A stretch of 55,942 bases of DNA. It comes from Cyanobacteria bacterium RYN_339 (GTDB taxonomy: Bacteria; Cyanobacteriota; Sericytochromatia; S15B-MN24; JAQBPE01). The stretch lies in NCBI GenBank assembly GCA_028287685.1, contig JAQBPE010000318.1, positions 1 to 55,942 of the forward strand. Direction: 5' to 3'. Position numbers and translations under genes: made by a program. The notes beneath the pieces are model-generated. The model ran no database searches, was not told where the DNA came from, and saw nothing but the letters and a program-made list of their open reading frames with translations. The stretch's first letter is position 1; each line of letters begins with the position of its first letter. Shown in pieces: positions 8,783-19,199 of the stretch.

Positions 8783-9816
8783 ACTTCCGCCGTGCGCCGG
8801 GCGGTCAGGGACCACGGTAGCGCCGCCACGCGGGCATGGCCGGCTTGGACGAGGCGATCGCGCAGGGCCGGCTCGTCGAGCACGGCCTGCATGGCGCGGG
8901 CCCAGCCGTCGACGTCGTCGGGGGCCACCTTGACCGCCGCATCGCCCACCACCTCCGGCAGGCTGGCGGCGTCGCTGCACACCACCGGCACGCCCGCGGC
9001 CATGGCCTCGAGCGGCGGCAGGCCGAAGCCCTCGTAGCGGCTGGGGAAGGCGAACAGGCTGGCGCCCTGAAACAGCGCCACCAGGTCGGCTTCCGGCAAG
9101 TAGCCGGGCAATTCGATGCGCGGGGCGAGCCCGAGCCGCTGGATCAGGGCCGGGACGTGCACGGCGTGCGGGTCGACGCGGCCGGCAAGCACCAGGCGCA
9201 CGTCGGCGGGCAGCCGCGCGAAGGCCGTAATGAGCGTCTCCACGTTCTTGTAGCGCTTCCACTGGCCGGCGTAGAGCACGTAGCGGCCCCGCTCCCGGCG
9301 CGGTTGCGGCGCGGCGAAGCGCAGGTCGGCGCCCTGCAGCACCACGTCGATGCGCGCGGGGTCCGCCTGCAACAGCGCTACCAGGTCCTTGCGCGTGTGC
9401 TCGGAGACGGCGATCACGCGCCGGGCGCGGCGCACGGCCAACCTGGCCATCAGGCCGAAGTAGAGCGTGCCCAGCCCGCTGTTGTGGGTGCCGGGGAAGC
9501 GCAGGGGGATCAGGTCGTGCAGGGTCACGACCAGCGGCACCGGGCAGGCCAAAGGGATGTTCAGGTGAGGCGCATGGAAGAGGTCGAGGCCGGCCTTCGG
9601 CAAGGTGCGGGCCCAGAAGATTTGCTCGCGCAGCGAGAAGACCGGCGCCGGGCAAGGCTCGATGCGCGCCGCCGGCCAAGCCGCGCGGGCGGCCGCCACG
9701 TCGGCGGGCGCGACCCAGATGGTCCAGTCCGCGTCGGCCAGCTCGGCGAGCAGGTTGTGGAGGTAGCGGCCGATGCCGGTGTGGTGCCAGAGCCGGGCGT
9801 CGAAGCCGATGCGCAT
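8743..9816 (-). CDS. Glycosyltransferase family 4
   Basis: A 357-residue GT-B glycosyltransferase. It opens MRIGFDARLWHHTGIGRYL, a very common GT4 start, has LVVTLHDLIPLRFP in the N-terminal domain, and has YEGFGLPPLEAMAAGVPVV as the donor-binding E-x7-E motif near residue 265. It probably adds a mannose- or glucose-like residue to the growing lipid-linked glycan on the cytoplasmic face. No ribosome site precedes the ATG; TAATCG sits 6 nt upstream and GATAAT 8 nt upstream, so a leaderless message is possible. It is divergent from the small secreted protein at 9877. Confidence 0.9.
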   Translation of the reverse strand: MRIGFDARLWHHTGIGRYLHNLLAELADADWTIWVAPADVAAARAAWPAARIEPCPAPVFSLREQIFWARTLPKAGLDLFHAPHLNIPLACPVPLVVTLHDLIPLRFPGTHNSGLGTLYFGLMARLAVRRARRVIAVSEHTRKDLVALLQADPARIDVVLQGADLRFAAPQPRRERGRYVLYAGQWKRYKNVETLITAFARLPADVRLVLAGRVDPHAVHVPALIQRLGLAPRIELPGYLPEADLVALFQGASLFAFPSRYEGFGLPPLEAMAAGVPVVCSDAASLPEVVGDAAVKVAPDDVDGWARAMQAVLDEPALRDRLVQAGHARVAALPWSLTARRTAEVYRSALVELRGVT

Positions 9817-9876
9817 GGCGGACGATTATCGGTGGGTTGGGGTAGAAAGGGCAAGCAAGCTGACGAAGGAGACCCG

Positions 9877-12147
<2,271 letters not shown>

Positions 12148-12171
12148 CTCCCAAGCGTAGCAGGAACGGGT

Positions 12172-12177
12172 TATAAT
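12172..12177 (+). promoter_or_regulatory. -10 box (TATAAT) upstream of the GT2/GT4 pair
   Basis: A perfect TATAAT preceded by ACGGGT, 19 nt before the GTG at 12197. A GGA/GGAAAG ribosome site follows. No clear -35 hexamer was seen. Confidence 0.5.
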
Positions 12178-12196
12178 CGGGGGTAGGATTGGAAAG

Positions 12197-13432
12197 GTGG
12201 CTAGCTCCGTGGCGCCTCGCGTCTCGCTGATCGTCGTCAACCTGGACGGCCGCGAGCACCTCGAAGCGTTCATGCCCACGGTCATGGCCCAGACGGTGGA
12301 CGCCGCCGACCTCGAAGTCGTGGTGGTGGACAACGGTTCCACCGACGGCTCGGCAGCCTGGCTGCGCACGCACCACCCGGCCGTGCGCATCGTGGCGAAC
12401 GACCGCAACGAGGGCTTCGCGCGGGCCAACAACCAGGGCGTGGCCGTGGCGAACGCGCCGTTCGTGCTGTTGGTCAACAACGACATGTGGCTCAAGCCGG
12501 ACTTCGTGGCCCAGTTGCTGGCGGCCCGCGAGCGGCTGGGACCCGACGTGGCCTGCGTGGCGGCGCGGATCCTGGACTGGGACGGCACCCACGCGGATTT
12601 CGTGGCCGCCGGCATGAACTTCGAGGGCAAGGGCTTCCAGCTCGACCATGGCGTGGCGGCAGACTCGCCCACGGGCCAGGGCGCGGAGCAGCCGCTGCTC
12701 TTCGCCTGCGGCGGCGCCATGTTGGTGGACCGCGCGGTCTACCTGGCGGCCGGCGGGCTGGACGAGGCCTTCTTCGCCTACTACGAGGACGTGGACTTCG
12801 GCTGGCGCCTGTGGGTGCTGGGCTACCGCGTGATGCTGGCCCCGGAGGCCGTCTGCCACCACCGCCACAACGGCACGAGCGTGCGCTTCGAGCGCCACCG
12901 CAAGGACGTCTTGCTCGAGCGCAACGCCATGTACGCCATGATCAAGAACTACGACGAGCGCGCGCTCGCCACCTGTTGGCCGGCGGCCTTGTTGCTCGCC
13001 GTGAAGCGTCTGGCCGTGCGCTCGACCCTCGATCGCCGCGCCTGGGCCTTCGAGCTGGCCACGCCGCCGGCGCCCGTGCACGGGCTCAAGCAGCGGGTCA
13101 AGCGCGGGCTGCTGCGGTTGGGCGAGCGGCTGGTGCAACGCTTCGGTCCGGACCGCGAGGGCGCGCCGCGCGTGGCGATCGCCCCCGAAGCCTACGCCTC
13201 GGCCGTGGCGATCGAGGACCTGATCGACCACCTGCCCGCCCTGTTGGCGGAGCGCCGCCGCATCCAGGCCGCGCGCCGCCGCCCCGACGCGGAGATCTTC
13301 CCGCTCTTCAAGCTGCCCTTCCACGCCGTGGAAGGCCGCGGCCGCTACCCGGAGACCCAGGCCCTGGTGCTCGAGGCCCTGGGCATCCACGCCCTCATGG
13401 ACGGAACCATCCCTTGCGCCACAAGCTCCTGA
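12197..13432 (+). CDS. Glycosyltransferase family 2 with C-terminal extension
   Basis: A 411-residue protein. Residues 1-290 form a GT-A domain: RVSLIVVNLDGREHLEAF, VDNGSTDGSAAWL, FVLLVNNDMWLKPD and FFAYYEDVDFGWRLW. The C-terminal 110 residues are basic and probably helical (RRRIQAARRRPDAEIFPLF), without a recognised domain; such tails often help glycosyltransferases bind membranes or partners. GTG start with a close ribosome site. Its last 19 nt overlap the next glycosyltransferase, so the two are translationally coupled. Donor sugar unknown. Confidence 0.9.
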   Translation: MASSVAPRVSLIVVNLDGREHLEAFMPTVMAQTVDAADLEVVVVDNGSTDGSAAWLRTHHPAVRIVANDRNEGFARANNQGVAVANAPFVLLVNNDMWLKPDFVAQLLAARERLGPDVACVAARILDWDGTHADFVAAGMNFEGKGFQLDHGVAADSPTGQGAEQPLLFACGGAMLVDRAVYLAAGGLDEAFFAYYEDVDFGWRLWVLGYRVMLAPEAVCHHRHNGTSVRFERHRKDVLLERNAMYAMIKNYDERALATCWPAALLLAVKRLAVRSTLDRRAWAFELATPPAPVHGLKQRVKRGLLRLGERLVQRFGPDREGAPRVAIAPEAYASAVAIEDLIDHLPALLAERRRIQAARRRPDAEIFPLFKLPFHAVEGRGRYPETQALVLEALGIHALMDGTIPCATSS

Positions 13433-14742
13433 TCATCACCCACGACGTCGTCGAAGAGCGCATGGCGGGCCCCGCCATCCGCTGCTGGGAGCTGGCGCGC
13501 AGCCTCTCCGCCGTGGCCGACGTGACCTTGTCGAGCCAACACCCCATCACGCGCTCGCACCCGGACTTCGCCGTCACGACCTTCAAGAACGACGACGGCA
13601 AGCTGCTGGCGCAGGCCGAGGCCGCGGACATCCTGCTGGTGCAGGGCCTGATGCTGCATGCCCACCCGCGCCTGGCCGAGCTGGGCAAGTACCTGGTGGT
13701 GGACCTCTACGACCCCTTCGTCTTCGAGAGCTACCCCTACTTCGAGAGCCAGGGCGATCGCCGCGACCAGACCTACCTGGAGGTGCTGCGGGCGATGGAC
13801 GACCAGATGCGCGTGGGCGACTACTTCCTGTGCGCCAGCGATCGCCAGCGCGACATGTGGCTGGGCCGCTTCTGCGCCCTGGCGCGCCTGACGCCGGAGG
13901 TCTTCGCGCTGGACCCGGCCATGAACCGCCTGCTCGCGATCGTGCCGTTTGGGCTACAAAAAGAGCCCGTCACGGCTTCCAAGCCGGTGGTGCGGGGCGT
14001 CATGCCCGGGGTGGACGAGCATGACTTCGTGCTGTTGTGGGGCGGCGGCGTCTGGAACTGGTTCGACGCGCCGACCGTGGTCGCCGCGGTGGCCGCGCTG
14101 GCGGCCGAGGGGCGGCGGGTCAAGCTGGTCTTCATGGGACTCAAGCACCCCAACCCGGAAATCCCGGAGATGGCGATGGCCACGCGCACGGTGGCGCTGG
14201 CGAAGGAGCTGGGGGCGGAGGGGAAGAGCGTCTTCTTCAACCACGGCTGGGTGGACTACGACGAGCGCCAGAACTACCTGGCGGAGGCCGATGCCGGCAT
14301 CTCCGCGCACTTCGACTCCCTGGAGACGCGCTTCTCCTTCCGCACCCGCGTGCTCGACTACTTCTGGGGCGGCTTGCCGGTGCTCACGACCGAAGGCGAC
14401 GGCATGGCCGAGCTGGTCGCGCGCGAACGGCTGGGCCTGGTGATCGGCTACGAGGACGTGGACGGCTGGAAGGCGGCGATCGCCCGCCTGATGGACGAGC
14501 GCGCCGAGACGGCTGCGATGGCTTCGCGCGTGCGGGATTTTGCGCCGCGCTTCGCGTGGGACGAAGTGGCGAAGCCGCTGATGGCTTATGTGCAGGCGCC
14601 TTATCGCACGCCGCGCTGCTTGGAGCCCGCGCCGCCGCGGCCGGGCCTGCTGACCAAGAGCTTGACGGTGATCGAGCAGGAGGGGCCGCGGGAGTTCTTG
14701 CGCAAGGGGATCGGGTACCTGGCGAAGAAGGTCCGGCGCTAG
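13414..14742 (+). CDS. Glycosyltransferase, GT4-like, paralogue of 22412-23737
   Basis: A 442-residue GT-B-like protein. From the TTG at 13414, chosen as the first start near the conserved LLIITHDVVEERMAGPAIR and supported by GGAA 9 nt upstream, it runs through YLVVDLYDPFVFESYP, FLCASDRQRDMWLGRF, LLWGGGVWNWFDAP and TRVLDYFWGGLPVLTT. The same blocks occur in the same order in the gene at 22412-23737, so the two are paralogues about 8 kb apart in opposite orientation. The reading frame stays open far upstream, but that part is antisense-like shadow of the GT2 gene. Acceptor and donor unknown. Confidence 0.85.
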   Translation: MRHKLLIITHDVVEERMAGPAIRCWELARSLSAVADVTLSSQHPITRSHPDFAVTTFKNDDGKLLAQAEAADILLVQGLMLHAHPRLAELGKYLVVDLYDPFVFESYPYFESQGDRRDQTYLEVLRAMDDQMRVGDYFLCASDRQRDMWLGRFCALARLTPEVFALDPAMNRLLAIVPFGLQKEPVTASKPVVRGVMPGVDEHDFVLLWGGGVWNWFDAPTVVAAVAALAAEGRRVKLVFMGLKHPNPEIPEMAMATRTVALAKELGAEGKSVFFNHGWVDYDERQNYLAEADAGISAHFDSLETRFSFRTRVLDYFWGGLPVLTTEGDGMAELVARERLGLVIGYEDVDGWKAAIARLMDERAETAAMASRVRDFAPRFAWDEVAKPLMAYVQAPYRTPRCLEPAPPRPGLLTKSLTVIEQEGPREFLRKGIGYLAKKVRR

Positions 14743-14764
14743 CCTAGATGGCCGACGGGTCCAG

Positions 14765-17341
14765 CTATTGAGGCCGGAAGCCTGGTTGGTTGTTTCGACG
14801 TGGCACCAATTCCTCCTTGGGGCCCGGAAGTCCGATGATCGTGGCTACGATGCGTTTGCCGACCGGTGGTAGCATCGGCACCGATCGGAATGCCAGTTCG
14901 AGCTTTGCCGTGGGGATTGGCTCGCCGAGTAGGTCATCCTTCAAGTCTTGAAGGAGCCAGGGGCGACTCTTAGAACGCGGACGCCGGAAGTGGGCCTTCT
15001 GGATGGGGCGGAGGACTTGGAGCCAGGCGTCCGCGACCGCACGCAGGTCGAAGGGTTCTTGCGGGTCCGGTACCCTGCCGAGCTTTCGGGAAATCGCTTC
15101 CAAGACTTCTTGCCGGTGGGTGTCACCGCTCACGTGGGCGTCTTCGAGCCAGACGGCCATGACCTGGTCTGCCAGCGCCAAGGCCCGTTGGCGCCGACGC
15201 GGCAACAGGAGTCGTTGTTGACCTTCGAGTTGATGGGTGAAGGCCTCGATGGCGACCGTTGATAGTTCGTCGACCTTGTAGGATTTGGCCCCCGGCACCA
15301 GCCTTTGCCGCAGTGCTTCGGCGACTTTGCCGAGATCGGTCACGGGCTCGATGCCGGAGCTATCCAGGAAAACCCAACGAGGCGCACCCCGGTCGCCACC
15401 GTTGACTGCGAAGAAGGCCCACGGCTCGACGCTTTCGATGATGCTAACCCTGGATCGCACGGCTGCTTGACTCCGCCGGATTCGGTCATAGGTATCGGCT
15501 GGAACGAGGCCGGTTTCGGGTGCCAAGAGTTCGCGGATTGGCTTGAAGGCATCGAGGAACCCCTGGGGGTCGTCTACCTGGCGGGAAGCCTTCACTAATT
15601 CTGCAATGGTCTCTATGTCCACGACCTCGTCATCGGCAACGTCTAGCACTGGCATCTGGACGTTCCCACCGATGAGCGCGTGGACCATCGTTAGCCGATC
15701 GCGCAGAAGCTCGCGACCCCTTGGGGCAAAAGGGCCACGATCCTTGGGCCACCAAACCTCCACGCGTTCGTGAGCACTGTCCATGCGGTCGACCCGGCCA
15801 GCGCGTTGCTCGGCGTCCCGAACGACCGTCGGCGTATTCAGGTGGATGACCGTGGATGCATGTTGTAGGTTGAGGCCCTCGCTGAAGGCGTCGGAACAAA
15901 GCGCTATGAGCTCGCTAGTCTGTGAACCCAGGCCCAATAGTGCCGTGGCCCTGCGCTTGCCTCCCTGTCCATGGACACCCGTGAGCGAGGTAACCGGCTC
16001 TCCCAACGCTTCGAGTTTGTACCTGAACAGGTCCAACGTTAGGACGCGCGAGTCGAAGGCGATGATTAGGCCGTTTTTCTTCCGAAGTTCGACGAGCTTC
16101 TTGATCTTCCAATTCTCACGATCGTCCGACAACTGGCGCACCATCTCGCCAATTTCGTGGTAAAGCCCGGCGTCGCGCTCACAGGCTTGCCGGTGAGCCT
16201 CCTTATCCCAAAGCCAGGATTCTGCTGCCTCTCGCTTCAAGCTCTTGAAGCCCCACCGCGGAGGTCGACCGGCAATTTCCGTCAGCTTTTTGATCACGTT
16301 GCCCGTCTCCTTTCGCTTTTGCGATTTGAGGCCACCGCCCAAGATGGCGATCGCGGCATCTGTCCCGTGGATGTGCTCGTACAGAGCCAGCTTGGACGAA
16401 CGAAGGCAGTCGAGCACGGTGTGTTGGGCCAGACCTGCTTGTGACTTGATCAGGCGTTCCAGGAACCCAGCTTCGGAGTATTCCTCGAGGGCCTGCCAAG
16501 CTGGCAAGGCCAACTTCTTTTGGATCAGCGAGACGCCCCGGAGCTGTGTGACTAACTGGAGGATCTTGTTGGCGATCCGCTCGTCCCTCTTCGAGAGAGG
16601 CAACTCGTAGTACCGGTTTTCGTGGTCGGGGAACCGTGCCAGCCGCCCGCTCGCAAGCTGGTAGCGAGCGGGACTCTCTTCCACGATGCTGTTGAGTTCC
16701 CCGCGGGTACGGCGGACCAAGAAAGTCTGGATCTCGTCCCTGATCGCCGAAGCTCGCCGCGCGATCTCGTCTGCTCGCTTTGACCGCCGGATCCGCTGAA
16801 GCCGTCGAAGGACATCGAGCGCGACGTCCGAGAAGTTGTCCGCACCCAACAATTCCACGAGTCCTAGGAGGTCGCTAGCCCCTCGGTTGATCGGCGTGGC
16901 CGTGAACAGAACCACGTTATCGGCGTAGTGGCTCAGGACGCGGTTCGTGCGGCCTGACTTATTGATGTAGTTGTGCGCCTCATCGATGGCGAGCAAGTCG
17001 GTGTTCTCGATCGCCCCCGCCAGCCGGTGATGTCCGGTTGCTTTGGGCGAGCTCAAAGTACCATTGGAGCTTACGGCCCAGTGAACACCTGCTTCGTGGA
17101 GCCAATCACGCCAATCCTCGCCGACGGCCGGAGGCGTGATGACCACCGGATCGCCCCGGCGATCACCGCCCAAGCGAATCTGGCGATCCCGGGCTGCGCG
17201 CAGGATCCAAGCGCCCATTCGGGTTTTCCCCGACCCCGTGGCGTCCGCAACCAAGACGCTGCCCAGGTTCTGGAGAATCCAAAGGGCCTCCGCCAGCCCT
17301 TGGACCTGGTGTGGCCAAAGTGGTGGCGCCAGGTCGGCCAA
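14765..17341 (-). CDS. SNF2/DEAD-like superfamily 2 helicase, probable C-terminal part of a broken PLD-helicase
   Basis: An SF2 helicase of 858 residues as drawn. Motifs in order: LWPHQVQGL (residues 8-16), ADATGSGKT Walker A (32-40), AIDEAHN (DEAH at 120-123), LFTATPINRG, SEGLNLQHASTVIHLNTP and QRAGRVDRMDSAHE (motif VI). The last 300 residues are unassigned. The only in-frame start near the domain is a TTG at 17341 with no ribosome site. The frame is open for 25 more codons upstream, to the TGA that ends the PLD-like gene, and these encode protein-like sequence (QEALARAAAEILEGSW). I therefore suspect one long gene interrupted by a stop. Base composition is clearly less GC-rich than the flanks. 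Role probably antiphage defence or DNA repair. Confidence 0.82.
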   Translation of the reverse strand: MADLAPPLWPHQVQGLAEALWILQNLGSVLVADATGSGKTRMGAWILRAARDRQIRLGGDRRGDPVVITPPAVGEDWRDWLHEAGVHWAVSSNGTLSSPKATGHHRLAGAIENTDLLAIDEAHNYINKSGRTNRVLSHYADNVVLFTATPINRGASDLLGLVELLGADNFSDVALDVLRRLQRIRRSKRADEIARRASAIRDEIQTFLVRRTRGELNSIVEESPARYQLASGRLARFPDHENRYYELPLSKRDERIANKILQLVTQLRGVSLIQKKLALPAWQALEEYSEAGFLERLIKSQAGLAQHTVLDCLRSSKLALYEHIHGTDAAIAILGGGLKSQKRKETGNVIKKLTEIAGRPPRWGFKSLKREAAESWLWDKEAHRQACERDAGLYHEIGEMVRQLSDDRENWKIKKLVELRKKNGLIIAFDSRVLTLDLFRYKLEALGEPVTSLTGVHGQGGKRRATALLGLGSQTSELIALCSDAFSEGLNLQHASTVIHLNTPTVVRDAEQRAGRVDRMDSAHERVEVWWPKDRGPFAPRGRELLRDRLTMVHALIGGNVQMPVLDVADDEVVDIETIAELVKASRQVDDPQGFLDAFKPIRELLAPETGLVPADTYDRIRRSQAAVRSRVSIIESVEPWAFFAVNGGDRGAPRWVFLDSSGIEPVTDLGKVAEALRQRLVPGAKSYKVDELSTVAIEAFTHQLEGQQRLLLPRRRQRALALADQVMAVWLEDAHVSGDTHRQEVLEAISRKLGRVPDPQEPFDLRAVADAWLQVLRPIQKAHFRRPRSKSRPWLLQDLKDDLLGEPIPTAKLELAFRSVPMLPPVGKRIVATIIGLPGPKEELVPRRNNQPGFRPQ

Positions 17342-17416
17342 AAGGTCTGGTGGAAGGTATTGGCTGGCCCAACTTCCTTCTAAAATTTCTGCGGCGGCCC
17401 GTGCAAGGGCCTCCTG

Positions 17417-18463
17417 TCAGGTGACCGGTTGGAGCAAGAGGTCCAAGAGCGCGAGCAAGTCGTCGCGGTAGGGTTCGGCTGAATTCCAAAGCCCTTCGGC
17501 CGTGTCCCAAGTCTCATGGAAGCGAAGCTCGTCGGATTGAAACCGGACGTTGGCTTCCGATTGAGCTTCCAGCCCCTTTGGCGTGAAGTTGCTCGAACCT
17601 ATGCTGGCTCCAATTGACGACGCATAGATCTTGGCGTGAATGATGCGTTTCCGCGGTGCCAATCGGACCTGGACCACTTCGCGGGCAATGAACTCTCGTA
17701 CGCGCAAGATGTCCGAGGAAAGGACAATGCTAATGCCTTCGTCCAACCAATAATCACTGATCTCCTGGGAGAGCCTCGTTCGCGCTGGGTTGCCTGGTCC
17801 CTTACGGTAGAGGAATGGCTCGTTACCGAAGACAATCCGTGTTTCGTTGAGGCCCCCGGACGTTCGGTCGGACAGGTAGGGGATGACTTCGCTCAACGAG
17901 GCGTAGCCGACGATCATCAAGACCTCCGGTGCTTGTAAGTCATCGAGAAGGACGTCGCGGACACGTGCCCCCGCTTCGTTGAGTGGAAACCGCCTGGCCA
18001 GCGGCCAGCGGCCGCCCGGATTTGTGGCATCACCGCGCTGGATGGCACCATCTTGGCAGAATCGTAACCATCGTTGCAGGCATGACGCCCGACGTGCGCT
18101 GGTCTCTGGCGAAACATCGGCGCAAGCGTCCAGGAAGTGCCGCGCGTTCGCCGGATTCAGTGCGGCGAGGTGCGAAACCCGCTCCCAGCCCATCCAGGTG
18201 CTCGCGACTTGCGAACGACCAAAGGCCTCCGCAAAGGCATGTCGGAAGGCCCTAGGCGAGCTTGCGAGGGCTTCCAAGGATGGCGTCGGCATCCCGGCAG
18301 CATCCAAAGCACCGAGGATTTTCAACGCCCGCTTGTAATAGTGTAGGTTCCTGCCAGATGGCTCGCCTATGAGTTCAGCTTGCAGCCCGTTCTGAACGAA
18401 GTGGCGCGCAAGGTGCCGGAGCAATTCGGGCGAGTCGGCTTGAGGCACAGCCGCAGATGACAA
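17417..18463 (-). CDS. Phospholipase D-like nuclease-fold protein, partner or N-terminal part of the helicase
   Basis: As drawn, 348 residues from a TTG. The C-terminal half has IIHAKIY (His276, Lys278) followed after about 10 residues by GSSNFTPKGL, the HxK...GSxN signature of the PLD superfamily seen in nucleases attached to helicases and in DrmC of DISARM. Only one HKD-type motif is present, so a dimer would form the active site. The frame is open for 18 codons before the TTG and reads HVKWEDPVTAEFDKL, which looks coding but has no start; an ATG at 18504 lies one base out of frame. The gene may have lost its start by a 1-nt deletion as well as carrying the internal TGA. A TATATT at 18530-18525 (minus) may be its -10. 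Confidence 0.72.
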   Translation of the reverse strand: MSSAAVPQADSPELLRHLARHFVQNGLQAELIGEPSGRNLHYYKRALKILGALDAAGMPTPSLEALASSPRAFRHAFAEAFGRSQVASTWMGWERVSHLAALNPANARHFLDACADVSPETSARRASCLQRWLRFCQDGAIQRGDATNPGGRWPLARRFPLNEAGARVRDVLLDDLQAPEVLMIVGYASLSEVIPYLSDRTSGGLNETRIVFGNEPFLYRKGPGNPARTRLSQEISDYWLDEGISIVLSSDILRVREFIAREVVQVRLAPRKRIIHAKIYASSIGASIGSSNFTPKGLEAQSEANVRFQSDELRFHETWDTAEGLWNSAEPYRDDLLALLDLLLQPVT

Positions 18464-18604
18464 CTTATCGAACTCGGCCGTAACGGGGTCCTCCCACTTG
18501 ACATGAAGGCAGGGCGTTCACGTCAATATACCACCTTGAGATGTCTCAGCTCGCCCAGACTTCCAATGCGGTAGCGATCTCGGAGAGAACGCAACCGCGT
18601 GAGG

Positions 18605-18610
18605 TACAAT
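18605..18610 (+). promoter_or_regulatory. Leaderless-type -10 element (TACAAT)
   Basis: TACAAT preceded by GAGG, exactly 6 nt before the ATG at 18617, with no Shine-Dalgarno sequence between. It would drive the small protein/nucleotidyltransferase pair. The 153-nt gap 18464-18616 otherwise holds the divergent PLD promoter. Confidence 0.5.
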
Positions 18611-18616
18611 AGGCCT

Positions 18617-18802
18617 ATGCGCCAAGTCCGAAAGTTGAAGCTGGGGGAAGTCGAACCCAATGACTGGGCCGGCAGCAGCCCCGCGGAACGGTTAGCTGCC
18701 GTCTGGCAGCTGACCTGTACGGCATACGCGTTTAAGCTGGAAGGTAACGTTGACGCCCGACTATCTCGACATGTTGCGCGCGTTGTCAGACGCGGGAGCT
18801 GA
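18617..18802 (+). CDS. Small partner protein of a nucleotidyltransferase (possible antitoxin or adaptor)
   Basis: A 61-residue protein with the phrase SPAERLAAVWQLTCTAYAF followed by ARLSRHVARVVRRG. Small proteins with a PxERLxxVWxLTxxAWAF...RLxRHVxRVxRR layout commonly precede a nucleotidyltransferase gene in many bacteria, as I recall them, and the same order is seen here. The basic C-terminal end suggests nucleic-acid or partner binding. It overlaps the nucleotidyltransferase start by 53 nt, so expression is tightly linked. The ATG is fixed by the -10 box 6 nt upstream. A toxin-antitoxin function is plausible but unproven. Confidence 0.7.
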   Translation: MRQVRKLKLGEVEPNDWAGSSPAERLAAVWQLTCTAYAFKLEGNVDARLSRHVARVVRRGS

Positions 18803-19199
18803 TTTCCTCCTGGTGGGTGCACACGCCCGAGCCGTACACGGCACGCCGCGGGCGACAGGCGACATGGACCTCTGGGTGCGGCGTGAGCCCGCGAACGCGG
18901 AGCGCGTCTACCAGGCGCTGAAGGCCTTCGGGGCACCATTGGACGAACTCGCTCTGGCGGATCTGCTAGAGCCTGAAATGGTCTTCCAAATTGGCGTTTC
19001 GCCGAACCGAATTGACTTCCTGACCGACCTTTCGGGCGTCACCTTCGACATGGCCTGGCCGCGTCGTACTCACGTCGAACTATACGGCCTGAAGATCCCC
19101 GTAATTGGCCTGGAAGACTTCGTCGCGAACAAGCGTGCGACCGGACGGTTACGGGATCTGGCGGACGTCGAGGACGTCGAGATGAATGGCGGAAGCTAG
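18750..19199 (+). CDS. Nucleotidyltransferase (MNT/AbiEii-like fold)
   Basis: A 149-residue protein. DFLLVGAHARAVHGTPRATGDMDLWV (read in parts: LLVGAHARAVHG, then ATGDMDLW) matches the minimal nucleotidyltransferase signature, with DMD as the metal-binding DxD pair; a third acidic residue is likely in NRIDFLTDL. Enzymes of this group transfer NMPs to proteins or tRNAs and act as toxins or antitoxins in several defence modules (AbiE, MenT, HEPN-MNT). The TTG start has GGAAGG a few nt upstream. It lies within the lower-GC island with the PLD/helicase. The stop overlaps the convergent methyltransferase by 4 nt. Confidence 0.78.
   Translation: MTPDYLDMLRALSDAGADFLLVGAHARAVHGTPRATGDMDLWVRREPANAERVYQALKAFGAPLDELALADLLEPEMVFQIGVSPNRIDFLTDLSGVTFDMAWPRRTHVELYGLKIPVIGLEDFVANKRATGRLRDLADVEDVEMNGGS

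Noticed and set aside
12487..13413. N-terminal extension of the GT4 gene at 13414
   Set aside because: The frame is open but lies wholly inside the GT2 gene in another register, and the encoded sequence is Arg/Gly/Ala-rich with no GT features.
17417..17419. TGA as a reassigned codon (for Gly or Trp)
   Set aside because: Many clear genes here end in TGA, for example at 25469 and 27046, so the standard code applies; the in-frame TGA is more likely a mutation, an error or a real gene boundary.
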